Assembly: GCA_017965425.1 (NCBI GenBank)
Contig: JAGCPY010000055.1
Location: forward strand, 1-64,000
Source of the DNA: Bacteroidaceae bacterium
Lineage (GTDB): Bacteria > Bacteroidota > Bacteroidia > Bacteroidales > Bacteroidaceae
Length of the DNA stretch: 64,000 bases
Direction: 5' to 3'
The position numbers and the translations under genes are program-made. Position 1 is the stretch's first letter. The number at the start of each line of letters is the position of its first letter. The notes beneath the pieces were generated by a model. That model did not search any database. It was not told the DNA's origin and saw only the letters and a program-made list of their open reading frames with translations. Below, in pieces: positions 1-8,855 of this stretch.

Positions 1-171
1 CAACAGCAACAACAGCAGCAAGAGCAACAGCAACAGGAACAGCCCAAAATGTCTAAAGAAAATGCTGAACAAATGTTGAAAGCTGCCATGCAGGAAGAAC
101 GTCAGACTCAAGATAAGGTAAACAAAGCTCAGCAAAAGCCTCAACGGCGTCAGCTGGAAAAACAATGGTAA
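1..171 (+). CDS. batC: BatC-like TPR protein, C-terminal end only
   Basis: Open from the first base of the window to a TAA at 169-171, so only the last 56 residues are seen. The visible part is a glutamine-rich stretch followed by a charged tail with an SKENAEQML segment, typical of the C-terminus of BatC, the small TPR protein of the Bacteroidota aerotolerance (Bat) operon. The next genes are batD and batE, 19 bp downstream, which supports the call. The TPR repeats themselves lie outside the window. BatC is thought to sit at the membrane or periplasm with the other Bat proteins. The identification rests mainly on context. Confidence 0.75.
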   Translation, partial: QQQQQQQEQQQQEQPKMSKENAEQMLKAAMQEERQTQDKVNKAQQKPQRRQLEKQW

Positions 172-190
172 GATCCTACAGGTAAAGAAT

Positions 191-2077
191 ATGAAGACAA
201 ATAATAGAGTCATAAACAAGACAACAAGTAAGGTCCGGTCGTGGATGTTCCTCTTGTTCCTTAGTTATATGATGCCAGTAATGGCGCAAGTCAATGTGCG
301 TGTTCAAGCTCCTTCCGAAGTGATTGAGGGCGACCGCTTTCGCATCTCGTACATCGTGAACACTTCTGAAGTCGAAAGCTTCAAGGTCGATAAATTCGAG
401 GGATTGGTGGAGCTCTATGGCCCCAGCCAAAGTACGTCGTCAAGCTTCTCGATGGTGAACGGCAAGACGACGTCAAGCAGCACCGTCACTTTTACATATA
501 CCGTGACCACCGAGAAAGCCGGCACCTATCACGTTCCAGCAGCCACCATCGTCAGCAATGGAAATACCTATAAATCCGCCTCGCCGGAAATCACGGTTCT
601 GCCAGGCGGTAGTGCCCACAACGGAGCTGCCACACAAGGACAAGGCCAGGGACACCAAGCCCAGCAAGCAGATCGGATGCGGACACAGAATGTGGGTGAC
701 CGCATCACGGGCAAGGACATCTTCATCGCCGTGACAGCCTCTAAGAAACGCGTTTATGAACAAGAGGCGGTGTTGCTGACATACAAACTCTACACACTTG
801 TTAATGTTAGCGAGTTGCAGGGAAAAATGCCCGAATTGGACGGTTTTCATGTCCAAGAGTTGAACCGCCAGCGTCAGCCGGAACTGAAGATGGAGCACTA
901 CAACGGCAAGAACTATGGAACCGTCGTCTGGAGCCAGTACGTTGTATTCCCTCAGCAGACAGGCACGCTCACCATTCCAGAAATCAAATACGAGGCAACC
1001 GTTATCCAACAGAACCGTTCTCTCGACCCCTTCGAGGCATTCTTCGGCGGCGGGTCGATGATGCAGGAAGTGCGTAAGACTGTGATGGCTCCCGCCGTAA
1101 CACTGCAAGTCGATGCACTTCCTACGCCTAAGCCAGCCAACTTTTCAGGTGCTGTGGGTAAATTCAGCGTGACCTCATCTCTGACCCCCCAACAGCTCAA
1201 GGCCAACGATGCAACGACTTTCCGTCTGACGGTTTCCGGAACAGGCAATATGAAGCTGATGAAGGCTCCGGAGGTTGCTTGGCCAAAGGACTTTGAACGC
1301 TACGACCCGAAGACGGAAGAGAAGACGAAAATCGGAGCCAACGGTTCTTCTGGCTCTGTGATCTATGATTATATCGCCGTTCCCCGCCATCAAGGTAAAT
1401 ATGATATTCCCCCTGTGGAATTCTGCTACTTTGACCCCGATGCCCGCGACTATAAGACCATCCGCTCAGAAGGTTATACCGTTGACGTTGAGAAAGGAAA
1501 GGGCGGCGGCACCAGCTCACAGGGCTTGTCGAAAGAAGACATCGAACTGTTAAACAGCGACATTCGCTTTATCAAGACAGGCGCTCCCACCTTCCAGACA
1601 GGCAAGTCGGCATTCTACAATTCCACGCGCTTCTGGCTCATCCATGTCTTGGCTCTGTGCGTGTTCCTCGTGTTTGCCTTTGTTTTCCGCCGCTATGCTG
1701 TGGCCAGTGCCGACCTCGTGGGACGACGCGGTCGCAAGGCCAGTAAAGCCGCAACCAAACGTCTGAAGCTGGCACGTAAGCTGATGGCAGACAACAACGC
1801 CACCGCGTTCTATGAAGAAACGATGAAAGCTCTTTGGGGATATGTCGGAGACAAGCTGAACATACCCGTCAGCGAGCTGTCGAAAGAGAATGTCCGTGAA
1901 AAGCTGGTGGCACGTCAGTTACCGGAAGAAACCATCGGACAATTCACCCAGACACTCGACGATTGTGAGTTTGCCCGCTTCGCACCTGGCGATCCGGCTG
2001 CGACGATGGATAAGATCTATGCTTCTGCAGAAGAGGTCATCAATAAGATGGAAAATGAACTTAGAAAGAAAGGATAA
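191..2077 (+). CDS. batD: BatD, oxygen-tolerance membrane protein
   Basis: 628 residues with an N-terminal signal segment (about 18-33, ending PVMA/Q), a long beta-rich periplasmic region (about 35-470, BatD/DUF7507-like immunoglobulin folds), a single transmembrane helix near 480-501 followed by an arginine-rich stop-transfer sequence, and a roughly 120-residue cytoplasmic tail. This is the usual BatD layout. BatD belongs to the Bat complex, linked to aerotolerance and stress resistance in Bacteroides; its biochemical role is not settled. It follows batC by 19 bp and precedes batE by 4 bp, so the three are probably co-transcribed. The start ATG is the first in the frame and directly precedes the hydrophobic segment. 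Confidence 0.92.
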   Translation: MKTNNRVINKTTSKVRSWMFLLFLSYMMPVMAQVNVRVQAPSEVIEGDRFRISYIVNTSEVESFKVDKFEGLVELYGPSQSTSSSFSMVNGKTTSSSTVTFTYTVTTEKAGTYHVPAATIVSNGNTYKSASPEITVLPGGSAHNGAATQGQGQGHQAQQADRMRTQNVGDRITGKDIFIAVTASKKRVYEQEAVLLTYKLYTLVNVSELQGKMPELDGFHVQELNRQRQPELKMEHYNGKNYGTVVWSQYVVFPQQTGTLTIPEIKYEATVIQQNRSLDPFEAFFGGGSMMQEVRKTVMAPAVTLQVDALPTPKPANFSGAVGKFSVTSSLTPQQLKANDATTFRLTVSGTGNMKLMKAPEVAWPKDFERYDPKTEEKTKIGANGSSGSVIYDYIAVPRHQGKYDIPPVEFCYFDPDARDYKTIRSEGYTVDVEKGKGGGTSSQGLSKEDIELLNSDIRFIKTGAPTFQTGKSAFYNSTRFWLIHVLALCVFLVFAFVFRRYAVASADLVGRRGRKASKAATKRLKLARKLMADNNATAFYEETMKALWGYVGDKLNIPVSELSKENVREKLVARQLPEETIGQFTQTLDDCEFARFAPGDPAATMDKIYASAEEVINKMENELRKKG

Positions 2078-2081
2078 CCGC

Positions 2082-2906
2082 ATGAAACGTTTTCTCATAT
2101 ATTATTTGCTGTCATGCGTTGCCATTGTTGCTCCGGCGCAGACAGACAGTTTACAACAGTCATCACCAGCCACGGAGACCGTGGATTCGCTGAAAAAAGC
2201 GTCTTCGCAGAAAATCATCAACAAGGCTGAAGCCGATTCTGCCTACGTGCAAGAGGACTTTCAACAAGCGGCACGTCTCTATCAGACGATGATTGCCCAG
2301 CAGGGAGAGAGCGCCCAACTCTATTTCAATATCGGCAACTGCTATTACCGCATGGACTCCATCGCCAAGGCCGTCCTGTTCTATGAGCGTGCGCGTCTGC
2401 TCGATCCTGCCGATAACGACATCCGCTTCAATCTGGATATGGCCCGAGCCAAGACCGTTGACAGGGTTGTGCCTGCCAGCGAGATGTTCTTCGTCACAGC
2501 CTATCGATCGCTCGTCCTTTCCATGAGCATCACTGGCTGGGCGAAATTGGGAGTCGCCATGTTCCTTTTGCTCTTGGCTGGCTTCGCCCTCTATCTCTTT
2601 GCACCTCAACTTCGTGCCAAACAAGTAGGTTTCACGGTGGCCATCATAGCTCTTTTGGTTTGCATCTTCTCTCATATTGCTGCCAACCAGCAACGCCGCC
2701 ACATTCACCATCGCACCTCTGCCGTCATCATGTCGCCTTCGGTCGTCGTGAAAAGCACGCCCAGCACGTCTGGTACCGACCTTTTCATCTTGCACGAAGG
2801 CACACATGTCGATATCATCGACGACTCGATGCGCGAATGGCTGGAAATCAGGATGTCCGACGGAAAGGAAGGATGGCTCAGCCGCAACGAAATCGAAATA
2901 ATCTAA
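2082..2906 (+). CDS. batE: BatE, TPR and SH3-like membrane protein
   Basis: 274 residues from the ATG at 2082. The frame is open further upstream, but that part overlaps batD and lacks a signal peptide, so the ATG giving MKRFLIYYLL is preferred. Order of parts: signal peptide (1-19), TPR region (about 45-115, with the YFNIGNCYYRMD repeat), two transmembrane helices (about 150-205), and a bacterial SH3-like domain (about 212-274) ending EGWLSRNEIEII. This matches BatE. It lies 4 bp after batD and 3 bp before a PAP2 phosphatase gene, so all are likely in one transcript. Confidence 0.9.
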   Translation: MKRFLIYYLLSCVAIVAPAQTDSLQQSSPATETVDSLKKASSQKIINKAEADSAYVQEDFQQAARLYQTMIAQQGESAQLYFNIGNCYYRMDSIAKAVLFYERARLLDPADNDIRFNLDMARAKTVDRVVPASEMFFVTAYRSLVLSMSITGWAKLGVAMFLLLLAGFALYLFAPQLRAKQVGFTVAIIALLVCIFSHIAANQQRRHIHHRTSAVIMSPSVVVKSTPSTSGTDLFILHEGTHVDIIDDSMREWLEIRMSDGKEGWLSRNEIEII

Positions 2907-2909
2907 TTC

Positions 2910-3605
2910 ATGGACGAGCTCATTCACCTTGACCAACAACTGCTGTTGGCTCTTAATGGCAGTGACAGCCTGTTTCTGGACCATTTTTTCACGATGGTCA
3001 CTCGCACGTCCACGTGGGTTCCCCTCATGCTTGTCCTGCTCTTCATCATCTTCAAGAACCGTCCGTGGCGAGAAGCTTTTTTCTTCGTTCTGGGAATTGC
3101 CCTTGTCATCCTGATAGCCGACCGTTTTTCCAGCGGTTTCTGCAAGCCATACTTTCAACGCTTTCGTCCGAGCCATGAGCCCGCTCTCGAAGGGCTTGTG
3201 GATCTCGTGGCAGACCGTCGTGGTGGACTCTATGGCTTCATATCCAGTCATGCAGCAAACACCTTCGGAGCCTGGGCTTTCCTTTCGCTCTATCTTCGTC
3301 GTCGCGGCATGTCTGTGACGATTCTCCTATGGGCCTGCCTGAGCAGCTATTCTCGCATCTATCTGGGACTCCATTACCCGGGAGACATTCTCGCTGGAGC
3401 TTTGTTCGGCATCCTGACAGGTGGCGTGTGCTACCTGCTCCTTCTGTTTGCCTGTTCCCGTATTGGATTGCCTCTGCGCCCTCATTGGCCTGTCTCTCCG
3501 ACGATTCTGGGATACGATTCTTATCCAGAGGGCATAAAGCCTCGCGACGAACTGCTTTTCATCGCTGCATTCGTGATAACTCTCTTCTATATCGTCCTCT
3601 CATGA
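2910..3605 (+). CDS. PAP2-family membrane phosphatase
   Basis: 231-residue integral membrane protein with the three phosphatase motifs of the PAP2 superfamily: KPYFQRFRP (motif 1, KxxxxxxRP), SSHA (motif 2, normally PSGH, here with Ser-Ser) and SRIYLGLHYPGD (motif 3, SRxxxxxHxxxD). Members dephosphorylate lipid phosphates such as undecaprenyl pyrophosphate, phosphatidylglycerophosphate or lipid A, with the active site facing the periplasm. Which substrate is used here cannot be told. It begins 3 bp after batE and closes the bat transcript; a long repeat-rich intergenic region follows. Confidence 0.88.
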   Translation: MDELIHLDQQLLLALNGSDSLFLDHFFTMVTRTSTWVPLMLVLLFIIFKNRPWREAFFFVLGIALVILIADRFSSGFCKPYFQRFRPSHEPALEGLVDLVADRRGGLYGFISSHAANTFGAWAFLSLYLRRRGMSVTILLWACLSSYSRIYLGLHYPGDILAGALFGILTGGVCYLLLLFACSRIGLPLRPHWPVSPTILGYDSYPEGIKPRDELLFIAAFVITLFYIVLS

Positions 3606-3642
3606 GCCGTTCAAAGCGGGTAAACGTCCACTCGAAAAGCTT

Positions 3643-3660
3643 GGAAGGTGTACACCTTCC
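3643..3660. repeat. 18-bp palindrome GGAAGGTG-TA-CACCTTCC, copy 1
   Basis: Perfect dyad with 8-bp arms around a central TA. The same palindrome recurs at 25570-25587 (central CA) and 38294-38310 (last base changed), each time within about 80 bp of a GTGAGGGA nested inverted repeat. It lies just downstream of the PAP2 gene. Confidence 0.85.
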
Positions 3661-3737
3661 GCACGTAAGGAGTTCATCTTCAGCACGAAACGTCAATCCG
3701 CGGATCGCCACACCCTTTTCTACATGTATTTTCAACC

Positions 3738-3970
3738 AAAAATCCCTCAATCCCTCACCTGCGCTTCCATTTGTTTGTCAAACAACACTTTACGGGTGAG
3801 GGAATGGTGAGGGAATGGTGAGGGATGGTGAGGGATTGAATAAATCCGTGCTTTTTGTGCATACTGCGAGAAATCCCTCACCATCCCTCACCTATTCCTC
3901 ACCAATCCCTCACCTGCAAGAGCCTTTCTTTCAAACGATTATCCTAAAAGGTGAGGGATTGAGGGATTTT
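3738..3970. repeat. Nested GTGAGGGA inverted-repeat element, copy 1
   Basis: A 233-bp intergenic element of four arms. Outer arms (3738-3760 and 3949-3970) each hold two units and are reverse complements. Inner arms (3794-3837 and 3871-3914) each hold four tandem GTGAGGGAt/n units and are reverse complements. The arms are separated by three non-repetitive spacers of 33, 33 and 34 bp. The same architecture recurs at 25299-25526, and half of it at 38161-38260. The remaining intergenic DNA (3661-3737 and 3971-4140) shows nothing I recognise. Confidence 0.85.
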
Positions 3971-4143
3971 CATGGAAAAAGAGTTGTGTAGGCAGTAGAT
4001 CGCAGCACGCTGGCACCTGCCTCTGCAGCCTCAAGCCGAACTCATGGCTTTCTTTCAACGGTTTATGTGATGAAGAACGATGCCTGTCAACAACCGAAAC
4101 AGGAATTATCTTTAAATCATTCATACATTTTATAAAGCAAAAT

Positions 4144-4174
4144 TTTGTTGTTTCAAAATATCGTTCTATCTTTG
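4144..4174 (+). promoter_or_regulatory. Promoter of ileS
   Basis: Bacteroidota-type promoter: TTTG at 4144-4147, a 19-bp spacer, then TATCTTTG at 4167-4174 (TAnnTTTG). The ileS ATG is 80 bp downstream, so the leader would be about 70 nt. Confidence 0.75.
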
Positions 4175-4253
4175 CGCCGTTTTTGACAAAGCAGGCTTCA
4201 GCACCCGCTTATCCAGAATGATTAAGAAGTTATAAATAGTTTTTCAATTAAAA

Positions 4254-7200
4254 ATGTCAACACCCAATAAGTACCCAGAACATAGTCATCTCAATTTGAC
4301 CGAGGTGCAACATGAAATACTGAAGCAATGGACACAGGAAGACCTGTTTCATCGCAGTATTTCCGAACGAGAGGGCTGTCCCTCATTCGTCTTCTTTGAA
4401 GGTCCACCATCGGCCAACGGTCATCCAGGCATCCATCACGTGCTGGCACGCAGCATCAAAGATACTTTTTGCCGTTTCAAGACCATGAAAGGTTTCCAGG
4501 TTCACCGCAAAGCCGGATGGGACACCCACGGGCTGCCTGTGGAACTGGGTGTGGAAAAGGAATTGGGCATCACCAAGGAAGACATCGGAAAGACCATCTC
4601 CATCGAAGCTTACAACGACCGATGCCGCAAGAATGTGATGATGTACACCGAGGAGTGGACCGACCTCAGTGAGCGCATGGGTTACTGGGTTGACATGGAG
4701 CACCCCTATATCACCTACGATAACAAATACATCGAGACGCTGTGGTGGCTCCTCAAACAGCTCTATCAGAAAGGGCTCCTCTACAAGGGCTATACCATCC
4801 AACCTTACAGCCCTGCTGCCGGCACGGGGCTCTCCAGCCACGAGCTGAACCAACCAGGCTGTTACCGCGATGTGAAAGACACCACCGTTACGGCACAGTT
4901 CCGCGTGACAGACTCCCTTGCCAATGTGTTCGGTGGATTCTCTGCCGAGTCCGCCTCGCTCCCTGTCTATATTCTTGCATGGACAACAACCCCTTGGACA
5001 CTGCCCTCGAACACAGCACTTTGCGTAGGCCCGAAGATAGAGTATGTCGCCGTGAAAGGCCAGAACCCCTACACCAAGGAAGAGGCCATCTATATCATTG
5101 CCAAGAGCCGCAAGGATGTCTATTTCCCCATGCCCAAGGAAGATCGTGCAAAGGACAGCGCGCATGATGGTTCCCCCGTCATGTCTCCCACCATCCTTGG
5201 CGAATGTCTCGGTTCCGATCTTCTCGGCCTTCACTATGAGCAACTCTTCCCTTGGGTGAAGCCCTGTGCGCTGGAAGATGGCAAGGTGGTCGTGAAAGAG
5301 CAGGACGCCTTCCGTGTCATTCCAGGTGATTACGTGACCACAGAAGACGGTACGGGCATCGTACACATTGCACCCACTTTCGGTGCCGACGATGCCAAGG
5401 TCGCCAAGGATGCAGGCATCCCGTCGCTGTTCGTTATCGACAAGGCTGGCGACACCCGCCCCATGGTGGATTTCACCGGTAAGTACTTCGTGAAGGACGA
5501 CATGGACGAGACGTTTGCGCAACTCTGCGTCAATGACAGCTATTGGCACCATGCCGGCGATTTCGTCAAGAACGCATACGACCCACAATATGCAGGTTTG
5601 GACGAGAAAGCGCTCGCCAAGACCGAGGACCTGAACATCGTGCTCTGCATGGAGATGAAGCAGGAGGGCAGTGCCTTCAAGATTGAAAAGCATATCCACA
5701 ACTACCCCCACTGCTGGCGTACCGACAAGCCCATCCTCTACTATCCCCTTGACAGTTGGTTCATTCGCAGTACTGCCGCCAAAGAGCGCATGATGGAGCT
5801 GAACAAGACCATCCTTTGGAAACCCGAAAGCACGGGCACAGGACGCTTCGGCAAGTGGCTGGAGAACCTCAATGACTGGAACCTCAGCCGCAGCCGCTAC
5901 TGGGGTACGCCTTTGCCCATCTGGCGCAACCGCGATACACGCGAGGAGATTTGCATTGGGTCTGTCGAAGAGCTTTACCAAGAAATAGAGAAAGCCGTCA
6001 AGGCGGGCATCATAAAAGAGAACCCGTTGAAGGCAAAAGGCTTCGTGCCGGGTGACATGAGCCAAGAGAACTATGACCGCATCGACCTCCACCGTCCTTA
6101 CGTTGATGAAATCGTGCTCGTGGGCGAGAGCGGACAACCGCTGAAACGCGAACTCGACCTCATCGATGTGTGGTTTGACAGTGGTGCGATGCCATACGCA
6201 CAAATTCACTATCCCTTTGAAAACAAGGAAGCCCTTGACAAACGCATCGTCTATCCCGCCGATTTCATTGCCGAGGGTGTTGACCAGACACGCGGTTGGT
6301 TCTTCACGCTTCATGCCATTGCTACGATGGTCTTTGACAGCGTTTCGTACAAGGCTGTCATTTCCAACGGACTGGTCTTGGACAAGAATGGTTTGAAGAT
6401 GTCCAAACGCCTCGGAAATGCCATCAATCCTTTCGACAACATAGAGAAATTCGGATCTGATGCTGTTCGTTGGTACATGCTGACGAATTCCCAGCCTTGG
6501 GATAACCTCAAGTACGACGAAGCAGGAGTGCAAGAAGTGAGCCGTTCTTTCTTCGGTAAGCTCTATCAGACCTATAGCTTCATGGCGATGTACGCCAATG
6601 TAGATGGCTGGACAAACGCAGAACCCCAGGTGGCCATGTCTGAACGGTCTGAGATGGATCGCTGGATTCTCTCTTCCCTTAATTCGCTCATCCGCGAGGT
6701 GGAAAGCAGCTATGAGAACTATGAACCCACACGTGCGGGTCGTTTGATTCAGTCGTTTGTCATCGACAACGTCTCTAACTGGTTCGTCCGTCTCTCCCGC
6801 AAGCGTTTCTGGGGTGGCGACATGACCAAAGACAAGCTCAGTGCTTATCAAACGCTATACACCTGTTTGGAAACGGTTTCTCGTCTGATGGCCCCCATTG
6901 CTCCGTTCTATGCCGATCAGCTCTATCGTGACCTGCATCAGGACGGCACTTCCGTTCACCTGGCATCCTTCCCCGTGGCAGATGATGCACTTATCAATAA
7001 GGAACAGGAAATCAGAATGGAACTGGCTCAGCAGATTTCATCGATGGTGCTGTCACTGCGTAAGAAGGAACAGATTATCGTGCGGCAGCCGCTGGCACGC
7101 ATCGCCATCCCTGCCATCGACCGCGAACAACAGACACGCATTGAAGCTGTCAAACAGCTTATCCTTGACGAAGTCAATGTCAAAGCACTCGAATTTGTGG

Positions 7201-7742
7201 AAGGAGCTGGCCTGCTCACCAAGAAAGTAAAATGCAACTTCCGTACGATGGGTAAGAAATTCGGGAAACTCATGAAAGATGTCAACGCTGCCGTCACGGC
7301 ATTGACCCAAGAGCAGATTGCCGTGCTTGAGACGGGACAACTTCCCCTGACCTTACCCACAGGCGATAACATCACCGTGGAACTCGAGGACGTCGAAATC
7401 TTTTCAGAAGACATTCCCGGATGGACTGTTGCCAACGATGGAGCATTAACGGTGGCTCTCGACATCACCGTTACTGATGAACTCCGTAATGAAGGCATCG
7501 CACGCGAACTCATCAAACGCATCCAGAACTTGCGCAAGGAGAGCGGCTTCGAAATAACGGACCGCATCACCGTTGAGCTCACCCACCATCCCGATACTGA
7601 CCGTGCAGTGGCTGCCTTCGGAGAATATATTTGCGGTCAAGTATTGGCAGACCGTCTGGACATCACCAATCAGCTGGAACGTCCTGTGACGTTGGATCTC
7701 GAAGGTATCGACATCCAGGCACAAATCAGGAAAAGCTGTTGA
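4254..7742 (+). CDS. ileS: Isoleucyl-tRNA synthetase (eukaryote-like, long form)
   Basis: 1162 residues, the size of the long IleRS type (classical bacterial IleRS is about 930). It charges tRNA-Ile with isoleucine in the cytoplasm and edits valine. Visible signals: the class I HIGH-like region in GHPGIHH near residue 55, a CP1 editing insertion at about 190-420, the GVDQTRGWFFTL block near 680, the KMSKR loop (GLKMSKRLGN) near 714, and an anticodon-binding domain plus C-terminal extension after about 760. This type is often little affected by mupirocin, which is family knowledge not tested here. It starts the conserved cluster ileS - dksA-like - lspA. Confidence 0.96.
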   Translation: MSTPNKYPEHSHLNLTEVQHEILKQWTQEDLFHRSISEREGCPSFVFFEGPPSANGHPGIHHVLARSIKDTFCRFKTMKGFQVHRKAGWDTHGLPVELGVEKELGITKEDIGKTISIEAYNDRCRKNVMMYTEEWTDLSERMGYWVDMEHPYITYDNKYIETLWWLLKQLYQKGLLYKGYTIQPYSPAAGTGLSSHELNQPGCYRDVKDTTVTAQFRVTDSLANVFGGFSAESASLPVYILAWTTTPWTLPSNTALCVGPKIEYVAVKGQNPYTKEEAIYIIAKSRKDVYFPMPKEDRAKDSAHDGSPVMSPTILGECLGSDLLGLHYEQLFPWVKPCALEDGKVVVKEQDAFRVIPGDYVTTEDGTGIVHIAPTFGADDAKVAKDAGIPSLFVIDKAGDTRPMVDFTGKYFVKDDMDETFAQLCVNDSYWHHAGDFVKNAYDPQYAGLDEKALAKTEDLNIVLCMEMKQEGSAFKIEKHIHNYPHCWRTDKPILYYPLDSWFIRSTAAKERMMELNKTILWKPESTGTGRFGKWLENLNDWNLSRSRYWGTPLPIWRNRDTREEICIGSVEELYQEIEKAVKAGIIKENPLKAKGFVPGDMSQENYDRIDLHRPYVDEIVLVGESGQPLKRELDLIDVWFDSGAMPYAQIHYPFENKEALDKRIVYPADFIAEGVDQTRGWFFTLHAIATMVFDSVSYKAVISNGLVLDKNGLKMSKRLGNAINPFDNIEKFGSDAVRWYMLTNSQPWDNLKYDEAGVQEVSRSFFGKLYQTYSFMAMYANVDGWTNAEPQVAMSERSEMDRWILSSLNSLIREVESSYENYEPTRAGRLIQSFVIDNVSNWFVRLSRKRFWGGDMTKDKLSAYQTLYTCLETVSRLMAPIAPFYADQLYRDLHQDGTSVHLASFPVADDALINKEQEIRMELAQQISSMVLSLRKKEQIIVRQPLARIAIPAIDREQQTRIEAVKQLILDEVNVKALEFVEGAGLLTKKVKCNFRTMGKKFGKLMKDVNAAVTALTQEQIAVLETGQLPLTLPTGDNITVELEDVEIFSEDIPGWTVANDGALTVALDITVTDELRNEGIARELIKRIQNLRKESGFEITDRITVELTHHPDTDRAVAAFGEYICGQVLADRLDITNQLERPVTLDLEGIDIQAQIRKSC

Positions 7743-7797
7743 TGACATATATATTAAAAGGAGAACCGAATGCAAAACCAATAACCATTAGCTAACG

Positions 7798-8187
7798 ATG
7801 GAAGAAGAGAAAACCCGCTATTCTGACGAAGAACTGGAAGAGTTCCGTCAGTTGATAGAAGAGAAACTGAAAGTTGCCGAAGACGACTATGAGCATACAA
7901 TGGATGCTGTCATGAACCGCGACAGCAACGAAGCCGATGATACGGCTCCCACCTATCATGCTTTAGAAGAAGGCAGTGAGGTACAATCGAAAGAACAGCT
8001 CATGTCAATGGCCATGCGTCAGCAGAAATTCATCGCTGGATTGAAGGCGGCTCTGGTAAGAATCGACAACAAGACCTACGGCATTTGTCGTGAAACAGGC
8101 AAGCTCATTCCGAAAGAGCGGCTGCGTGCGGTGCCTCATGCCACGCTGAGCATCGAGGTGAAAAATGATCGCAAACGCTCTCATTAA
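7798..8187 (+). CDS. DksA/TraR-family protein with a degenerate zinc finger
   Basis: 129 residues: an acidic coiled-coil N-terminal half followed by the C-terminal YGICRETGKLIPKERL segment of the DksA/TraR family. In zinc-binding members this region has four cysteines; here only one remains (the first knuckle reads ICRETG and no downstream CxxC is seen), so zinc binding is unlikely. DksA proteins bind RNA polymerase through the secondary channel and modulate transcription during starvation. The gene sits between ileS (55 bp upstream) and lspA, its usual place in Bacteroidota. Whether it acts on rRNA promoters like E. coli DksA is not known from the sequence. Confidence 0.88.
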   Translation: MEEEKTRYSDEELEEFRQLIEEKLKVAEDDYEHTMDAVMNRDSNEADDTAPTYHALEEGSEVQSKEQLMSMAMRQQKFIAGLKAALVRIDNKTYGICRETGKLIPKERLRAVPHATLSIEVKNDRKRSH

Positions 8188-8210
8188 ACTCAAACACCGA
8201 TAGCTGAGTT

Positions 8211-8855
8211 TTGAATAGTAAGCACGTTAAGTATTGGCAGGCCGCCACGGTGGTCGTGATTTTTGTAGGCTTTCTGGCCATAGACCAATTCGTGAAAATC
8301 TGGGTGAAGACCCACATGACATTGCACGAAAGCATCCGCATTACTGATTGGTTCTACATCACGTTCATCGAGAACAATGGCATGGCTTTTGGTTTGGAAT
8401 TCTTTGATAAGATATTCCTGACGGGCTTTCGTCTGGTGGCCACCATTGCAGTTGCTGTTTACATCGCCCGGCTCATTCGTCGTGGAGTTGGGTGGGGCTA
8501 TCTCATCTGTCTGTCATTCATCATGACAGGGGCTGCCGGTAACATCATTGATTGCGTCTTCTACGGCTTAATCTTCAACGCCCCTCCATATCCTGCCGTG
8601 GCTCAGTTCGTACCTTTTGGCGAAGGATATAGCACATGGTTCTATGGGCGTGTAGTGGATATGCTCTCTTTCCCATTGGCAGAATGGGACTGGCCTTCAT
8701 GGATTCCATTCATTGGAGGTCAACATTACGTCTTCTTTAATTATATATTTAATGTAGCAGATGCCTGCATCAGTAGCAGCGTGATTGCTCTCTTTCTCTT
8801 TTTCAGGAAGACCCTTGCTGTTGAACTGGAACCAACGCCAAAAAATGCGGAATAA
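8211..8855 (+). CDS. lspA: Lipoprotein signal peptidase (LspA)
   Basis: 214 residues. An in-frame TGA two codons upstream and the lack of an ATG before the first helix force a TTG start at 8211. It is an inner-membrane aspartyl protease cleaving signal peptides of prolipoproteins. Signals: FLAIDQFVKIWVK in helix 1, ENNGMAFG, GAAGNIIDCVFYG with the first catalytic Asp, VVDM, and FNVADACIS with the second Asp. The Arg usually following the first catalytic Asp is Cys here. There is an extra loop of about 30 residues between the catalytic helices. The end overlaps the next gene, a lipoprotein, by 11 bp. Confidence 0.93.
   Translation: MNSKHVKYWQAATVVVIFVGFLAIDQFVKIWVKTHMTLHESIRITDWFYITFIENNGMAFGLEFFDKIFLTGFRLVATIAVAVYIARLIRRGVGWGYLICLSFIMTGAAGNIIDCVFYGLIFNAPPYPAVAQFVPFGEGYSTWFYGRVVDMLSFPLAEWDWPSWIPFIGGQHYVFFNYIFNVADACISSSVIALFLFFRKTLAVELEPTPKNAE

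Noticed and set aside
3738..3970. Possible CRISPR array (repeat arms separated by about 33-bp spacers)
   Set aside because: Arms are in inverted, nested order with different unit numbers, there are only four, and no cas genes are near.
4383..6851. 822-residue open frame on the minus strand inside ileS
   Set aside because: It is exactly antisense to a highly conserved gene, has no promoter or recognisable protein, and follows from GC-rich codon use.
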